Of a DNA stretch of 64,000 nucleotides, positions 1-8,391 are shown piece by piece. Under the pieces are notes generated by a model. The model was not told where the DNA came from, searched no databases, and saw only the letters and a program-made list of their open reading frames with translations. Source of the DNA: an uncultured Opitutia bacterium (GTDB lineage Bacteria; Verrucomicrobiota; Verrucomicrobiia; Opitutales; Opitutaceae); assembly GCA_903896015.1 (NCBI GenBank), contig CAITWF010000082.1, positions 1 through 64,000 of the forward strand. The letters are read 5' to 3'. Numbering within the stretch: the first letter of the stretch is position 1; the number at the start of each line of letters is the position of its first letter. The translations under genes were made by a program, and so were the position numbers.

Positions 1-123
1 ATCAACGTGGCGCTCGTTGTATCCGGTGCAATCCCGGAGGCCAATCGCCGTTTCCGCTGTTCGGACGGTGTCGTTAGGCTTTCGTTGCCTCTGCTCCCAA
101 ACGGGCACGTGCAATAAAAGCCT
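1..123. other. Gene-free window edge with an attC-like right end
   Basis: No convincing gene is seen here. The seven bases GTTAGGC at about 71-77 fit the GTTRRRY core that closes an integron attC site. They are followed by two short orphan genes of cassette type. The opposing RYYYAAC core and the paired L boxes cannot be seen, because they would lie at or beyond the window edge. This is a suggestion only. Confidence 0.2.
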
Positions 124-274
124 ATGGTTTTACGAACGGTGTTACCGGTTGCGGACTATTTCTTATCGGGATGTGGGAAACTAGCCATTGACGAAAAGAT
201 AGAGACTGAAGCGCCGAACCACTATACCAACCGCCGCTGGGCGCGATTCATTAAAACATTCCCCAAACAAAACC

Positions 275-523
275 ATGTCCCTTCCGCACGACGAAGCTTG
301 GTTTCCCGCAAAGCGGTTTGGCTACGGCTGGGGAATTCCCAGGCGGTGGCAAGGGTGGTTGGTACTGATGATCTATTTTGGCGCGCTGATTGGCGGGGTA
401 TCATTCGCTCAGACGCATCCCGTCCATTTTGCCTCCTGCGTCGGTGCGTTGTCCGTGGGCTTGTTCGCAACCTGCCGCTGGAAAGGCGAGCCGCCACGCT
501 GGCGTTGGGGCGATCCCAAGTGA
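275..523 (+). CDS. Small conserved membrane protein of unknown function
   Basis: An 82-residue protein. It has an aromatic N-terminus (WFPAKRFGYGWGIPRRWQGW), one or two hydrophobic segments at about residues 28-66, and a basic C-terminal motif GEPPRWRWG. I recognise this layout (WFPAKR.GWGWG..WQGW ... KGEPPRWRWG) as a widespread family of short uncharacterised proteins, often found alone or in integron cassettes. No function is known to me. A longer overlapping frame (124-603) was set aside because it lacks any recognisable pattern. The start is the ATG after AAAACC. Confidence 0.7.
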   Translation: MSLPHDEAWFPAKRFGYGWGIPRRWQGWLVLMIYFGALIGGVSFAQTHPVHFASCVGALSVGLFATCRWKGEPPRWRWGDPK

Positions 524-541
524 AAAGGATACCGCACACTT

Positions 542-569
542 TACGCCGACGCCGCCCGGCGCGGTCGGC
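542..569. other. Imperfect hairpin between two small genes
   Basis: GCCGAC pairs with GTCGGC and an inner GCCG pairs with CGGC around a CC loop, with a three-base bulge on the right arm. There is no T-tract on either side, so this is not a clear intrinsic terminator. A bulged hairpin between two short orphan genes would also suit a decayed cassette recombination site, but the core heptamers are absent. Confidence 0.3.
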
Positions 570-599
570 TAAAACGCCCCGGCAAATTCCCGCACTCCG

Positions 600-866
600 A
601 TGATAATTCAAAATACAAAAGAGACCCTGCAAGCCACCCACGCCAATCTCGCAGGCGCGGAATTCAATGACGTAAACCTTCAGGACGCTCAGTTTATCAA
701 CGTAAATCTGTCGAATGCAACGTTCACCGACATCAATTTCAGTGGCGCGAAATTCAGCAATCTCAACCTGACGAATGTTGAAATCGAAGCCTGTGAAACG
801 ACCGGCATGAAGTTTCGCGGCGTGCTCGTCTCCGATCTTTTCGAGGCCCACCGACGGAAAGCTTAG
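600..866 (+). CDS. Small pentapeptide-repeat protein
   Basis: 88 residues, of which roughly 14-75 form successive A(D/N)LXX-type pentapeptides (NLAGAEFNDV, NLQDAQFINV, NLSNATFTDI and so on). Leu or Phe occupies the central position, as expected for a right-handed quadrilateral beta-helix. The helix has only about 12 pentapeptides and there is no signal peptide, so it is probably cytosolic. Some larger relatives protect DNA gyrase, but nothing here supports a specific role. It is AT-richer than its neighbours, which suits acquisition by transfer. Confidence 0.75.
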   Translation: MIIQNTKETLQATHANLAGAEFNDVNLQDAQFINVNLSNATFTDINFSGAKFSNLNLTNVEIEACETTGMKFRGVLVSDLFEAHRRKA

Positions 867-919
867 CAGTGGAGCCAATCGAGCCCGCCGTCGTGAATGT
901 GCGGCTCAAAATCGGTCGA

Positions 920-2476
920 TCACAAACCTGCGGCTTTCACCGCCGTCGCACCGAGCCGCTCGGTGAGTTGCGCGAGGTAGAGGCTGGCGGGCGACACCGG
1001 CGCGTCGGGTGAATCGACGATCCCCGCTGGCAGGTCTTGTTTGCCATCAAACGGCATCGGCTTGCGCTCCAGTTCGCCGCTGCACCCGATCAGCCAGTTC
1101 GCGGAGCCGGGCGGGCGCTGCGCGAGAAAACTTTTCGCCGTGCAGTTCCACGCCACGGCCCAGCCGATCGCCCAGCCGTGGCCGGAGCCCATCTGCCCGC
1201 GATTCATGAAATCGATCCCGCCCCCAGGCACACGACAGTTGTCCACGAGCAGCCCCGTCGCCCAGCGCTGGTGCGGCTGAATCCAGCCACCGCCGCGAAA
1301 TTCGCAGTCGAGCAGCACAATCGGCCCGGTCACGCCCGCACCCGTCGCGAGATAAAACACGCTGTCGCCCTGATCGGTGCACGCGTGGAGAAAAATCTGC
1401 GAACCGTTCACGGAAAAATCGGCCGGCTTCGCCGCGCCTTTGGTCGCCACCGTGTGCGTGATCGCGACGCGCTCGAGCGTCACGCGGCGCGACGAGCCGC
1501 CCAGCGTAATGCTGTTCACCGTGTCCACAATCGCCACATCCCGCATCCACGCGTCCTCGACCGCGCCAACGCGCACCGCCGTGTGATGCGGGTCGTTGAT
1601 CGTCACGGGCTGCGGGGGCGCGATCACGCGAAGATTCTCAACGCCGATCTGCGTGAGACGTGCCGGCGGCGTGCACTTTACGACCGTTGCGCCAGGCGAC
1701 GAAAGATATTTGGATTCGAGATCGTCGGCGAGCGGCACATCGAGCGTAAGCGTGTTGCCGGCGATCGCGGTGATCGTCCTTTCAGAGTCGATCGAGCGGC
1801 CGACGGCGAGCCACGTTTCCTTTTTTCCGTCACGAAAAAGCGCGTCCATGCCCATGAACTTTACCCAAGCCTCGGTCACGGGATGGCGCACGAGCACGGT
1901 GTCACCGGCCTTAAACGCGGAGCGGTCGCGCACAGCGATCGAACGCGTACCGGAGGGAACATACGCGTCAGCCACAAGACTCGGTGAGCCGAACGGTTTG
2001 GCAGCCACCTCGCGGCCGCTCGCGCCGAGCGCAAATGCGACATGCTTCTTCCCGAGCATCACGATGCTCGTGCCGTCTGCGCCCGAGCCGCTGCCGCGCA
2101 ACACGACGCCGCTCGCGCGGAGATTCAACGTCGCTTCGCAGCGATATTCGCCGCTCTCAAGCACGACCGCGCCGCGAAACCCGTTCGCGAGCGGCAGTGC
2201 CGCCACCTCATCAAGCGCGGCCTGGATCGCCGTGGTATCATCTAGGCCCGAGGGTCGCACACGCGCTTTCTCCGGCACATCCGGCAGCGCCACGCCTCCG
2301 CCCATGTAGCCTGCCGAGGAAAAATCCATGATCCGATCGCCGGTCGGAAGCGTTTGGTAGGCGAGCTTGCCGTCGGCACCGGCGTGCGCCCACGCGCTCG
2401 TTGCGGGCTGCGTCGACGCGGCGAAGCTCACCGCGCCAAGAAGGAAAACAATCGGGAGAAGTTTTTTCGCGGCCAT
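920..2476 (-). CDS. Secreted right-handed beta-helix protein, pectate-lyase-like
   Basis: 518 residues with a clear signal peptide (MAAKKLLPIVFLLGAVSFAA). Near residues 75-130 is the start of a pectate-lyase-superfamily fold (GLDDTTAIQAALDEVA, then AVVLESGEYRCEATLNLRASGVVLRGSG). Beta-helix coils with Asn/Cys ladders follow (LLDCEFRGGGW, LLVDNCRVPGGGIDF). The fold is typical of pectate lyases and polygalacturonases, but I cannot point to a catalytic set, so the exact reaction is open. The ATG overlaps the stop of the upstream GH105 gene as TGATG, which implies translational coupling and a shared pectin or rhamnogalacturonan substrate. Confidence 0.75.
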   Translation of the reverse strand: MAAKKLLPIVFLLGAVSFAASTQPATSAWAHAGADGKLAYQTLPTGDRIMDFSSAGYMGGGVALPDVPEKARVRPSGLDDTTAIQAALDEVAALPLANGFRGAVVLESGEYRCEATLNLRASGVVLRGSGSGADGTSIVMLGKKHVAFALGASGREVAAKPFGSPSLVADAYVPSGTRSIAVRDRSAFKAGDTVLVRHPVTEAWVKFMGMDALFRDGKKETWLAVGRSIDSERTITAIAGNTLTLDVPLADDLESKYLSSPGATVVKCTPPARLTQIGVENLRVIAPPQPVTINDPHHTAVRVGAVEDAWMRDVAIVDTVNSITLGGSSRRVTLERVAITHTVATKGAAKPADFSVNGSQIFLHACTDQGDSVFYLATGAGVTGPIVLLDCEFRGGGWIQPHQRWATGLLVDNCRVPGGGIDFMNRGQMGSGHGWAIGWAVAWNCTAKSFLAQRPPGSANWLIGCSGELERKPMPFDGKQDLPAGIVDSPDAPVSPASLYLAQLTERLGATAVKAAGL

Positions 2477-3600
2477 CAGCCGCCAGCGAGCCGAAAGACC
2501 TCCGTGCCGGCGAGCAGGAAACAGCCTAGACCGTAGTCGGTGAAATCGGGTTTGCTGTCGTGGGTCACGGGCTGGCCTTCGCTAGGTTGCTTGCCCGTGC
2601 CCTGCACGTAGCCGAGGTAGCCGTCGGAGTGCAGTGCCTCGGTCGCCAGCGCGTGCCACGCGCGGGCCACGATCGGGCCGTAGATTTTCCCGTCGAGCAG
2701 GCGGTGACGTATGCCCCACGCCATCCCGTAGGTGAAGAGCGCGGTGCCGCTCGTTTCCTTGCCGCCGAAATCATTCGGATCATCGAGGCTGCAATTCCAA
2801 AAGCCGTCGCTGCGCTGACGCGAGGAAAGCGCGCCCGCCATCTCGCGCAGCGTCCGCTCGTAGTCGGCGCGATGCGGTGCGTCGGCGGGCAATTCATCCA
2901 GCACGCGCACGAGCGCGGCAAACACCCAGCCGTTGCCGCGTGACCAGTAGCACTGCTTGCCGTTCGGCGTCTGGTAGGGCGGCACGAAATCCTTGTCGCG
3001 CCACCAGAGTTTGTCGGCGGGATTGTAGAGGCCCGCGCCGCCGGTTTTCGTTTTCGTGGTGAGGTAGATCGCGTGGGCTTTCTCGAAATACTTCGCGTCG
3101 TGCGTGAGCGCGCCGAGCTTAGCGAAGACCGGCATCGCCATCTGTATCGCGTCGACCCACGACCAGTCGTCGGCCTTGTCGCTCGCGACCATCGCATCGA
3201 GGCTCGTCGTGATCGCGCGAATCCGCTCCGGCTTCGGGTCAAGTTTGTAGAGATCGATGTAGGTCTGCGCGCAGCACTGGTCGTCAGCGTTGCGCGTGTG
3301 GTCACCGGAGCGCATCCCCCATTTGTGAAACTCCGCCCATTTCAGCGCGTAGGCGGTGTAACGCGAATCGTGATCGATCGAGTTGAGCGCCATCAGGCCC
3401 TCGTAGTAGACCGCGCGTGTCCAGATGTTCGACGGCCGCTCCTTGTTGGTGACGATCGATTTGCCGGGGTCGGGCCACACGTTGGCAAACCACGCGTTGG
3501 CTGTGCGCATCGACGCGAGCACGGCGTAGGGCTTCGGCAGTTCCTGCGCGAAGAGCGGGGCGGCGATCAACGCGAGGGCGACGGGAAAAAACGGTTTCAT
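2476..3600 (-). CDS. GH105-type unsaturated glucuronyl/galacturonyl hydrolase
   Basis: 374 residues from the ATG that begins a signal peptide (MKPFFPVALALIAAPLFAQ). The open frame continues upstream but codes nothing recognisable. The (alpha/alpha)6-barrel signatures of YteR/YesR-like enzymes are present: NADDQCCAQTYIDLY near residue 105, DDWSWVDAIQMAMP, LWWRDKDFVPPY, and YWSRGNGWVFAALVRVLDEL. Known GH105 enzymes hydrate and release the unsaturated uronic acid left at the non-reducing end of pectin or rhamnogalacturonan fragments by polysaccharide lyases. It is first in a two-gene operon with the beta-helix protein (TGATG overlap). Confidence 0.85.
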   Translation of the reverse strand: MKPFFPVALALIAAPLFAQELPKPYAVLASMRTANAWFANVWPDPGKSIVTNKERPSNIWTRAVYYEGLMALNSIDHDSRYTAYALKWAEFHKWGMRSGDHTRNADDQCCAQTYIDLYKLDPKPERIRAITTSLDAMVASDKADDWSWVDAIQMAMPVFAKLGALTHDAKYFEKAHAIYLTTKTKTGGAGLYNPADKLWWRDKDFVPPYQTPNGKQCYWSRGNGWVFAALVRVLDELPADAPHRADYERTLREMAGALSSRQRSDGFWNCSLDDPNDFGGKETSGTALFTYGMAWGIRHRLLDGKIYGPIVARAWHALATEALHSDGYLGYVQGTGKQPSEGQPVTHDSKPDFTDYGLGCFLLAGTEVFRLAGG

Positions 3601-3732
3601 GCGGGGGGAAGGGTTAGGCGCAGCAAGGCTCACGGGTGGGCCACCGGAAAGCAACGACGCGTCAGACCGTCCGACGATCGCGCGCGATTTCGCTTTGCGC
3701 GACGCCGGTGGCGCGGTTGATTCGGTGCCCCC

Positions 3733-4524
3733 ATGAAATTCCCCCGCCTCTCCCCCGCCCTCGCCGCCGGCTGGCTGCTGGTCGCGTTTTTCACCGCATC
3801 GTGCACGACCACCCCGCCGGTCGATCCGAAACTGCTCAACCCCGCGACCAACTCCGCGATCCGTCCGGAGCCGCGCGATGCGAACTGGGTGAAGCGCCAC
3901 GAGAGTTTCGTCGCGCTGCCGAAGCAGGGTATCGACGTGCTGTTCCTTGGCGATTCGATCACGGACTTCTGGCGTCGCGATCAAACCGAGCGGCAGGTGG
4001 GCGGAAAAAAAGTCTTTGAGGCGAACTACGGTTCGCTCCGTACGATCAACCTCGGCATCAGCGGCGATCGCACGCAGCACGTGCTCTGGCGCATGCAGAA
4101 CGGCGAACTCGATGGCCTCGCGCCCAAGCTCGTCGTCCTGATGATCGGCACAAACAACACCGGCTTCGAAACCGACAAGGTGACGCAGCGCAACTCCGTC
4201 CTGGAAACGATCGAGGGCGTGAAGGCGATCGTCCGCGGACTGCGCGCGAAGCTGCCCGGCGCAAAGGTTCTCCTGCTGGCAGTTTTCCCGCGCGGCGAGA
4301 AGGCCGACAATCCCCTGCGGGTGCAGGTCAACGAAATCAACCGCGGTATCGCGTCACTCGACGATGGACAATTCGTCCGCTACCTCGACATCGGCCCGAA
4401 GTTTCTGACGGCCGACGGCACGCTAACGAAGGAAATTATGCCGGATTTCCTGCATCCGAATTCGCACGGCTACGAAATTTGGGCCGCGGCGATGGGACCA
4501 ACTTTCACGGAGCTGTTGAAGTAA
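3733..4524 (+). CDS. SGNH/GDSL-hydrolase lipoprotein
   Basis: 263 residues. The N-terminus is a lipoprotein signal with lipobox FTASC, so the mature protein should be membrane-anchored outside the cytoplasm. The SGNH blocks are complete: FLGDSITDFW (nucleophile Ser, about residue 77), GISGDRT (Gly), IGTNN (Asn) and DFLHPNSHGY (Asp/His). The pattern resembles the PAF-acetylhydrolase-like esterases common in polysaccharide-degradation loci, where they remove acetyl groups. It is divergently transcribed from the GH105 operon, with about 130 bp between the starts. The natural ester is not deducible. Confidence 0.85.
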   Translation: MKFPRLSPALAAGWLLVAFFTASCTTTPPVDPKLLNPATNSAIRPEPRDANWVKRHESFVALPKQGIDVLFLGDSITDFWRRDQTERQVGGKKVFEANYGSLRTINLGISGDRTQHVLWRMQNGELDGLAPKLVVLMIGTNNTGFETDKVTQRNSVLETIEGVKAIVRGLRAKLPGAKVLLLAVFPRGEKADNPLRVQVNEINRGIASLDDGQFVRYLDIGPKFLTADGTLTKEIMPDFLHPNSHGYEIWAAAMGPTFTELLK

Positions 4525-4540
4525 ACGTTGAGCGGCGGCC

Positions 4541-4602
4541 TTCTTGCAGGCGCCGCCCTGTCCGCCCTTCCGTAACGGCGTCTGCAAGACAGACGCCCTA
4601 AG
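4541..4602. repeat. Short palindromic repeat, copy related to the dnaE2 insertion
   Basis: The core is a perfect 8-bp stem GGCGTCTG/CAGACGCC (4577-4584 with 4590-4597) around CAAGA. In reverse complement this core matches the core of the insertion in dnaE2 at 37868-37887 almost base for base. The upstream half carries a CTTGCAGGCGCC block that also has a counterpart there. It looks like a REP- or MITE-type intergenic element. Confidence 0.5.
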
Positions 4603-4612
4603 TTAGAAAAAA

Positions 4613-4637
4613 GAGCCGGAGAATTTTTCTCCGGCTC
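4613..4637 (-). terminator. Intrinsic terminator
   Basis: A perfect 11-bp stem GAGCCGGAGAA/TTCTCCGGCTC with a three-base loop. The six A residues just before it on the + strand give a U-tract when read on the minus strand, so it ends the minus-strand transcript of the gene at 4663. Confidence 0.85.
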
Positions 4638-4662
4638 CGTGGTGAAAAGAAATTTCGCGCGC

Positions 4663-5076
4663 TTACTTCGATCGCGTGGCTTTCCAGTCGCGCTTCATCG
4701 CGTTGCCGTCACGGCCCGGGGCCTCGGTGCTGCCGGTGAGTGTGTCGCCGTCGAGCTTGGCCGTGTATTTCGTGGTGCGGGTGTTGCCGTTGAAATCCAT
4801 CGTGACCGCGAACGCCACCGTGCCATCCTTAAAGGAGGCCTCGGAGATCGCAGTATCGGGAATCTCGAACTGTCCCATCGACGCTCCCTTTAGCGTGCCG
4901 GTGAGTTTTCCGTCCTTGAAATCGAGGGTGAGCGTGCGCTCGATGCCGGGGCCGCCGCCGCGACCGGCCTGCGTGTATTTCCAAGTGCCGGCGGGCGAGG
5001 CGTCGGCCGCAAATGCGGCAACTGTGATTAGGCAAAAAGCGGCGAAGGCCGCGAGGGTATGGCGGAGGGATTTCAT
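4663..5076 (-). CDS. Small secreted beta-rich protein
   Basis: 137 residues with a signal peptide (MKSLRHTLAAFAAFCLITVAAFAA). The mature part has alternating strands typical of a small beta-barrel or lipocalin-like domain (GTWKYTQ, RTLTLDFKDGKLTGTLKG, AFAVTMDFNGNTRTTKYTAKLDGDTLTGSTE). I recognise this as a common class of secreted proteins in Verrucomicrobia and Planctomycetes with no assigned function. It follows the Gfo/Idh/MocA gene by 67 bp in the same direction and ends at a strong terminator, so it is probably the last gene of that transcript. Confidence 0.7.
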   Translation of the reverse strand: MKSLRHTLAAFAAFCLITVAAFAADASPAGTWKYTQAGRGGGPGIERTLTLDFKDGKLTGTLKGASMGQFEIPDTAISEASFKDGTVAFAVTMDFNGNTRTTKYTAKLDGDTLTGSTEAPGRDGNAMKRDWKATRSK

Positions 5077-5143
5077 GGTTTTATTTTGGGGTGAGCAAAA
5101 GACTGACGCGCCAGCGCGCGACTCGTTGCCTCATTTCCAGCGC

Positions 5144-6541
5144 TCAATGCGCGCCGCTGCGCCCAGGCATGGGCAGTGGGCCGTCGCGCGAGGGCATCGG
5201 CGCAAAGTCGGGACGCGGCACACCGGAAACCAAATCGGCCACGCGCACGGCAGCACCGGTTTCGAGGCCGCGGTTCGCGGCAATGCCAACGAGAATCGAG
5301 CACGCTCCCGCGCGTTCGTCGGCGGCGCGGAGGTATTTGTCGGCGGGTGGAGACGGCAGAAAAATATCCTCCAGCATCAACCGATCGCCGCCGCCGTGGT
5401 CGCCCTCGGCCGTCCACGGCGTGAGCTCACGCGCCTCGCCCCGCAGCGGAATCACGCGCGTCGTCACCCCGCCGTCGGCGATGCCGCCCTGCACGGTCTC
5501 GGTGCCGTTGACGTAAACCGACTCCACGATCTTGTGCTCAAGCCGGCCTTTGGTGCCGTTGAACGCCACCGTGTAACCCTCCCATGCGTTGAACGCATTC
5601 AGCGAATAACTCAGGGTTGCGCCGGTGTCGTAGCCGACGATGACGTTCATCGTGTCCTCGATATCGATGTCCGCGCGAAAAACGCAACGGTCCCGAAAAT
5701 ATCCGTCGTAACTCTCGCAATCGGCGTAGAGCGATTTCAGGTGCGCGTTCGCCGAAAGATCGAGGGCGAAGCCACACTTTTGTTTCTCGGGGCACGTCGT
5801 GCAACGCTCATGCGGGCCGGAAAGCCCGAGCCGCCGCGCTATTGCGGGCGTATAGAACTGGCGGCGGCCGTTCGCCAGCACCGAAACGGGCACGGCACCA
5901 AGCCACCAGTTCACAAGATCGAAATGATGGGTGGACTTGTGGACGAGCAGGCCGCCGGAATTTTTTTTGCGGCTGTGCCAGCGACGGAAATAGTCGGCGC
6001 CGTGGTGCGTGTTGAGCAGCCAGTGAAAATCCACCGACAGCACCTCGCCGATTTCACCGCTCATCAGGATGTCCTTCACCTGCGAACGCGGCGGCGAATA
6101 ACGGTAGTTGAAGGTCACGCGACAGTGCCGGCCGGTGCGCCGGCACGCGTCGAGAATCTGCTGACACTTCTCTGCGTCGGTCGTCATCGGCTTTTCCGTG
6201 ATGACGTCGCAGCCCGCCTCCATCGCGCGGACCAGATACTCATGGTGCGCCGCGTCCGCCGTCACAACGATGACGACCTCGGGCTTCGTCTCCGCGATCA
6301 TCCGCGAGAAATCCGCCGCGAGATAACCGGGCGGCACGGGCGCGTCGTTTTGCGCCGAGCGTTTGCGCGCGACTTCGATCCGGCCCGCGTTCGAATCGCA
6401 CACGCCGACCAGCTGCGCATGCGCCGCGTGCGTTTTCTCAATGCCATCTTGATAGAGTTCGTGTCGCGAGCCCAGCCCGACGATCGCGTAGCGGCGGCGC
6501 GACGCGACTGGCGCGGAGGAAGAGGACAGGGAGACGGACAT
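5144..6541 (-). CDS. Gfo/Idh/MocA-family oxidoreductase
   Basis: 465 residues from the ATG before MSVSLSSSSAPVASRRRYAIVG. A Rossmann start (YAIVGLGSRHELY) is followed by VVIVVTADAAHHEYLVRAMEAG and the family motif ITEKPMTTD, whose Lys is the usual catalytic or substrate-contacting residue. The C-terminal alpha/beta domain is long and carries a four-cysteine insertion (CTTCPEKQKCGFALDLSAN) that could bind a metal. The family catalyses NAD(P)-dependent oxidation or reduction of sugars and cyclitols. The adjacent UxuA-like gene hints at a uronate-type substrate, but this is inference. Confidence 0.8.
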   Translation of the reverse strand: MSVSLSSSSAPVASRRRYAIVGLGSRHELYQDGIEKTHAAHAQLVGVCDSNAGRIEVARKRSAQNDAPVPPGYLAADFSRMIAETKPEVVIVVTADAAHHEYLVRAMEAGCDVITEKPMTTDAEKCQQILDACRRTGRHCRVTFNYRYSPPRSQVKDILMSGEIGEVLSVDFHWLLNTHHGADYFRRWHSRKKNSGGLLVHKSTHHFDLVNWWLGAVPVSVLANGRRQFYTPAIARRLGLSGPHERCTTCPEKQKCGFALDLSANAHLKSLYADCESYDGYFRDRCVFRADIDIEDTMNVIVGYDTGATLSYSLNAFNAWEGYTVAFNGTKGRLEHKIVESVYVNGTETVQGGIADGGVTTRVIPLRGEARELTPWTAEGDHGGGDRLMLEDIFLPSPPADKYLRAADERAGACSILVGIAANRGLETGAAVRVADLVSGVPRPDFAPMPSRDGPLPMPGRSGAH

Positions 6542-6661
6542 GCGGCAAGAATTCCGGGGTAAAGCCTGCAACCGGACACGAGTCCGTTGCAGCGGGCAAG
6601 TCGCAATTCCCGCCAGTTGCCCCGCCCGACGCAACTGCAGCCCTTGCCAGACGGTAAGGCG

Positions 6662-7774
6662 TCAGGCCTCCGCGCGCAGTTGCTGCAAGAGGGCCTGAAT
6701 GTAGCCGAAGCAAAACGCGAACGCCTTCTGTCCGCCCGTGTCGCCCACAATCTGCGGCACATGATCAGGCATGACCATGCCATCAAAGCCGACCTCGCGA
6801 TACGTCCGCAGCGCCCGCGGCATATCGACGTCGCCATCGTCGGGCAACGTCTCGGAAAACTTGAGGTAGCCACCGCGGATGTTGCGGAAGTGAACATTGA
6901 AGATCTTCCCGCGCGATCCAAAATAACGAATCACGTCGTGAATTTGCTCGTCCGGATTTTCGAGCATCTCAGTCACGGTGCCCTGACAGAAATTCAGCCC
7001 GTGATACGGGCTCGGCACCGTGTCGACGAAACGCTTCAGCCCGTCCACGCGCCCGAGCACGGTCTCGACGCCCCGCCAACCCTTCCCCGGCGGCATCGAC
7101 GGATCTTGCGGGTGCAGCGCGATCCGCACCTTCGCCTCCTCCGCGACCGGCACCACGCGCTTCAGAAAATACGTGATGCGATCCCAGTAAATGTCCTCCG
7201 TCACGCGGCCCGCCTCCGTCAGCGGCGGCTCCTGCTTCGCGGCCGCATAGTCGAACGCGCTAAGGCTCGCGCCGCCGCGCCCGATCGTGCGCGTCGAATT
7301 CCTCACGACGCCGATGAACGTGAGATTGTATTTCACCAGCGGAATGCCGGCCGCGCCCGCGTTGCGAATCATCTGGCAGATATTTTCGATCGCCCGATCG
7401 CGTGCGGGATCTTTGGCGAGGAGAATTTCGGGCAGCTCGGCCTTCGAAATTTCGCTCGAGCTCATCGGCAGCGGCACGGCGTCGAGCTGCACGCCGAACG
7501 ACTCGACGTGCTTGCGCAGCCGCGTGAGCGCATCAACGGACCACTCGTCCATGTTGGCCGAAAGATGACCACTACAAATATGCGTGACGCCAAACGCTGC
7601 CAGTGCGCGCAGCGTCGGCTCCGAGTGATCGTGCTGATGCCCCGGCTTCATCAGCACGGGGCGCCTTGCCGCACCCGCCGCCGCGGTCGCGGCGCTCGCA
7701 CGTCCGCCCCCCCCCGCAACGCCGAGGGCGGCGGCGCCAGTCGCGGCACTCGCGAGAAAACTCCGACGATTCAT
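6662..7774 (-). CDS. Tat-exported mannonate dehydratase homologue
   Basis: About 370 residues from the ATG of [18 protein letters not shown], a twin-arginine signal; an ATG 12 codons upstream is possible. The body matches UxuA-type TIM-barrel mannonate dehydratases: [65 protein letters not shown]. UxuA converts D-mannonate to 2-keto-3-deoxygluconate in hexuronate catabolism. The odd point is the Tat signal, because UxuA is normally cytoplasmic. A periplasmic homologue may have a different sugar-acid or isomerase activity. It is likely the first gene of the minus-strand group running down to the terminator at 4613. Confidence 0.75.
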   Translation of the reverse strand: MNRRSFLASAATGAAALGVAGGGGRASAATAAAGAARRPVLMKPGHQHDHSEPTLRALAAFGVTHICSGHLSANMDEWSVDALTRLRKHVESFGVQLDAVPLPMSSSEISKAELPEILLAKDPARDRAIENICQMIRNAGAAGIPLVKYNLTFIGVVRNSTRTIGRGGASLSAFDYAAAKQEPPLTEAGRVTEDIYWDRITYFLKRVVPVAEEAKVRIALHPQDPSMPPGKGWRGVETVLGRVDGLKRFVDTVPSPYHGLNFCQGTVTEMLENPDEQIHDVIRYFGSRGKIFNVHFRNIRGGYLKFSETLPDDGDVDMPRALRTYREVGFDGMVMPDHVPQIVGDTGGQKAFAFCFGYIQALLQQLRAEA

Positions 7775-7979
7775 CAACTCTGTGGACGCAGACCGCGGGG
7801 TGTGGGGCATGGGTGCGGAGTGTGGCGCTGTGTCCCGTGCGGGCGAGTCGAATTCCTTATTTCCAGCGCGGCCTCACGAGGCCGCTTGCAAAGGCGGCGA
7901 CACCTCACCTCACCCCAAATGTTTCCCCGCCTCCACCCTTGACACGTCTTCACCCCTCCGCCTTTTTCTGCGAGCTCAG

Positions 7980-8093
7980 ATGAACCTTCCCGGCACGACG
8001 ATTTCCGCCCTCCGCAGCGTCCACGCTTCCGTGGCCGCCATTTCAGTCGTCGTCTCCGTCTCCGCCGTTACCGGCGCGCCGCGAGGGCTCTGA
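7980..8093 (+). CDS. Candidate valine-rich attenuator leader peptide
   Basis: A 37-residue ORF ending 16 bases before a strong intrinsic terminator. The segment SVHASVAAISVVVSVSAV holds seven Val, including three in a row (GTC GTC GTC), with Ser and Ala between. That composition resembles leader peptides of branched-chain amino-acid operons (ilvB, ilvG), where ribosome stalling on scarce charged tRNA prevents terminator folding. A GAGGGC stretch at the end of the ORF could pair with the left arm of the terminator as an antiterminator. No ilv gene lies downstream, so the target is unclear. A TTGACA box is at 7939-7944, without a good -10. Confidence 0.45.
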   Translation: MNLPGTTISALRSVHASVAAISVVVSVSAVTGAPRGL

Positions 8094-8109
8094 TCGTTCA
8101 AACGACTTT

Positions 8110-8143
8110 GCCCCTCCGGTGCCAAACCGGAGGGGCTTTTTTT
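8110..8143 (+). terminator. Intrinsic terminator or attenuator
   Basis: A perfect 11-bp stem GCCCCTCCGGT/ACCGGAGGGGC with a five-base loop is followed by seven T. It lies directly after the Val-rich leader ORF and ahead of a 66-residue ORF, the layout of transcription attenuation. Confidence 0.85.
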
Positions 8144-8187
8144 CGCCCCCACGGTTCCGGCGCAGGAGCGGGCTCTCCACACCCGCC

Positions 8188-8388
8188 ATGAAAACCAACC
8201 GCACCCATCCGCCCGAACGCCTGCTCGCCGCCCAACACGCGCGCTTGTTCGACATGTTCGACGGCGCGCTCGCGCCCGAACCGCCCGAGCTCGCCGCCCC
8301 CACGCACGATTTTCTTTCGCTGTGCTGCCGGCCCGGCGACACTCCGCCCGTCGCCCCGCCGCGCATCGCGTTTCGTTCCGCGGCCTGA
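8188..8388 (+). CDS. Small protein of unknown function
   Basis: A 66-residue ORF (MKTNRTHPPERLLAAQHARL...) beginning 45 bp after the attenuator-like terminator. The first half is probably helical (PERLLAAQHARLFDMFDG), and the second is Pro/Ala-rich with a CC pair (FLSLCCRPGD). I do not recognise it. GGAG lies about 20 bases ahead of the ATG, too far for a normal ribosome site. It is the only gene that the upstream leader could control in cis. It converges on the DUF1684 gene with a three-base gap. Confidence 0.4.
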   Translation: MKTNRTHPPERLLAAQHARLFDMFDGALAPEPPELAAPTHDFLSLCCRPGDTPPVAPPRIAFRSAA

Positions 8389-8391
8389 CCC

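Noticed and set aside
124-603. 159-codon plus-strand frame
   Set aside because: It overlaps the recognisable small membrane protein at 275-523 and shows no family pattern or signal.
6587-7942. 451-codon plus-strand frame opposite the UxuA-like gene
   Set aside because: It is a shadow of the minus-strand gene, rich in Arg/His with no recognisable domain.
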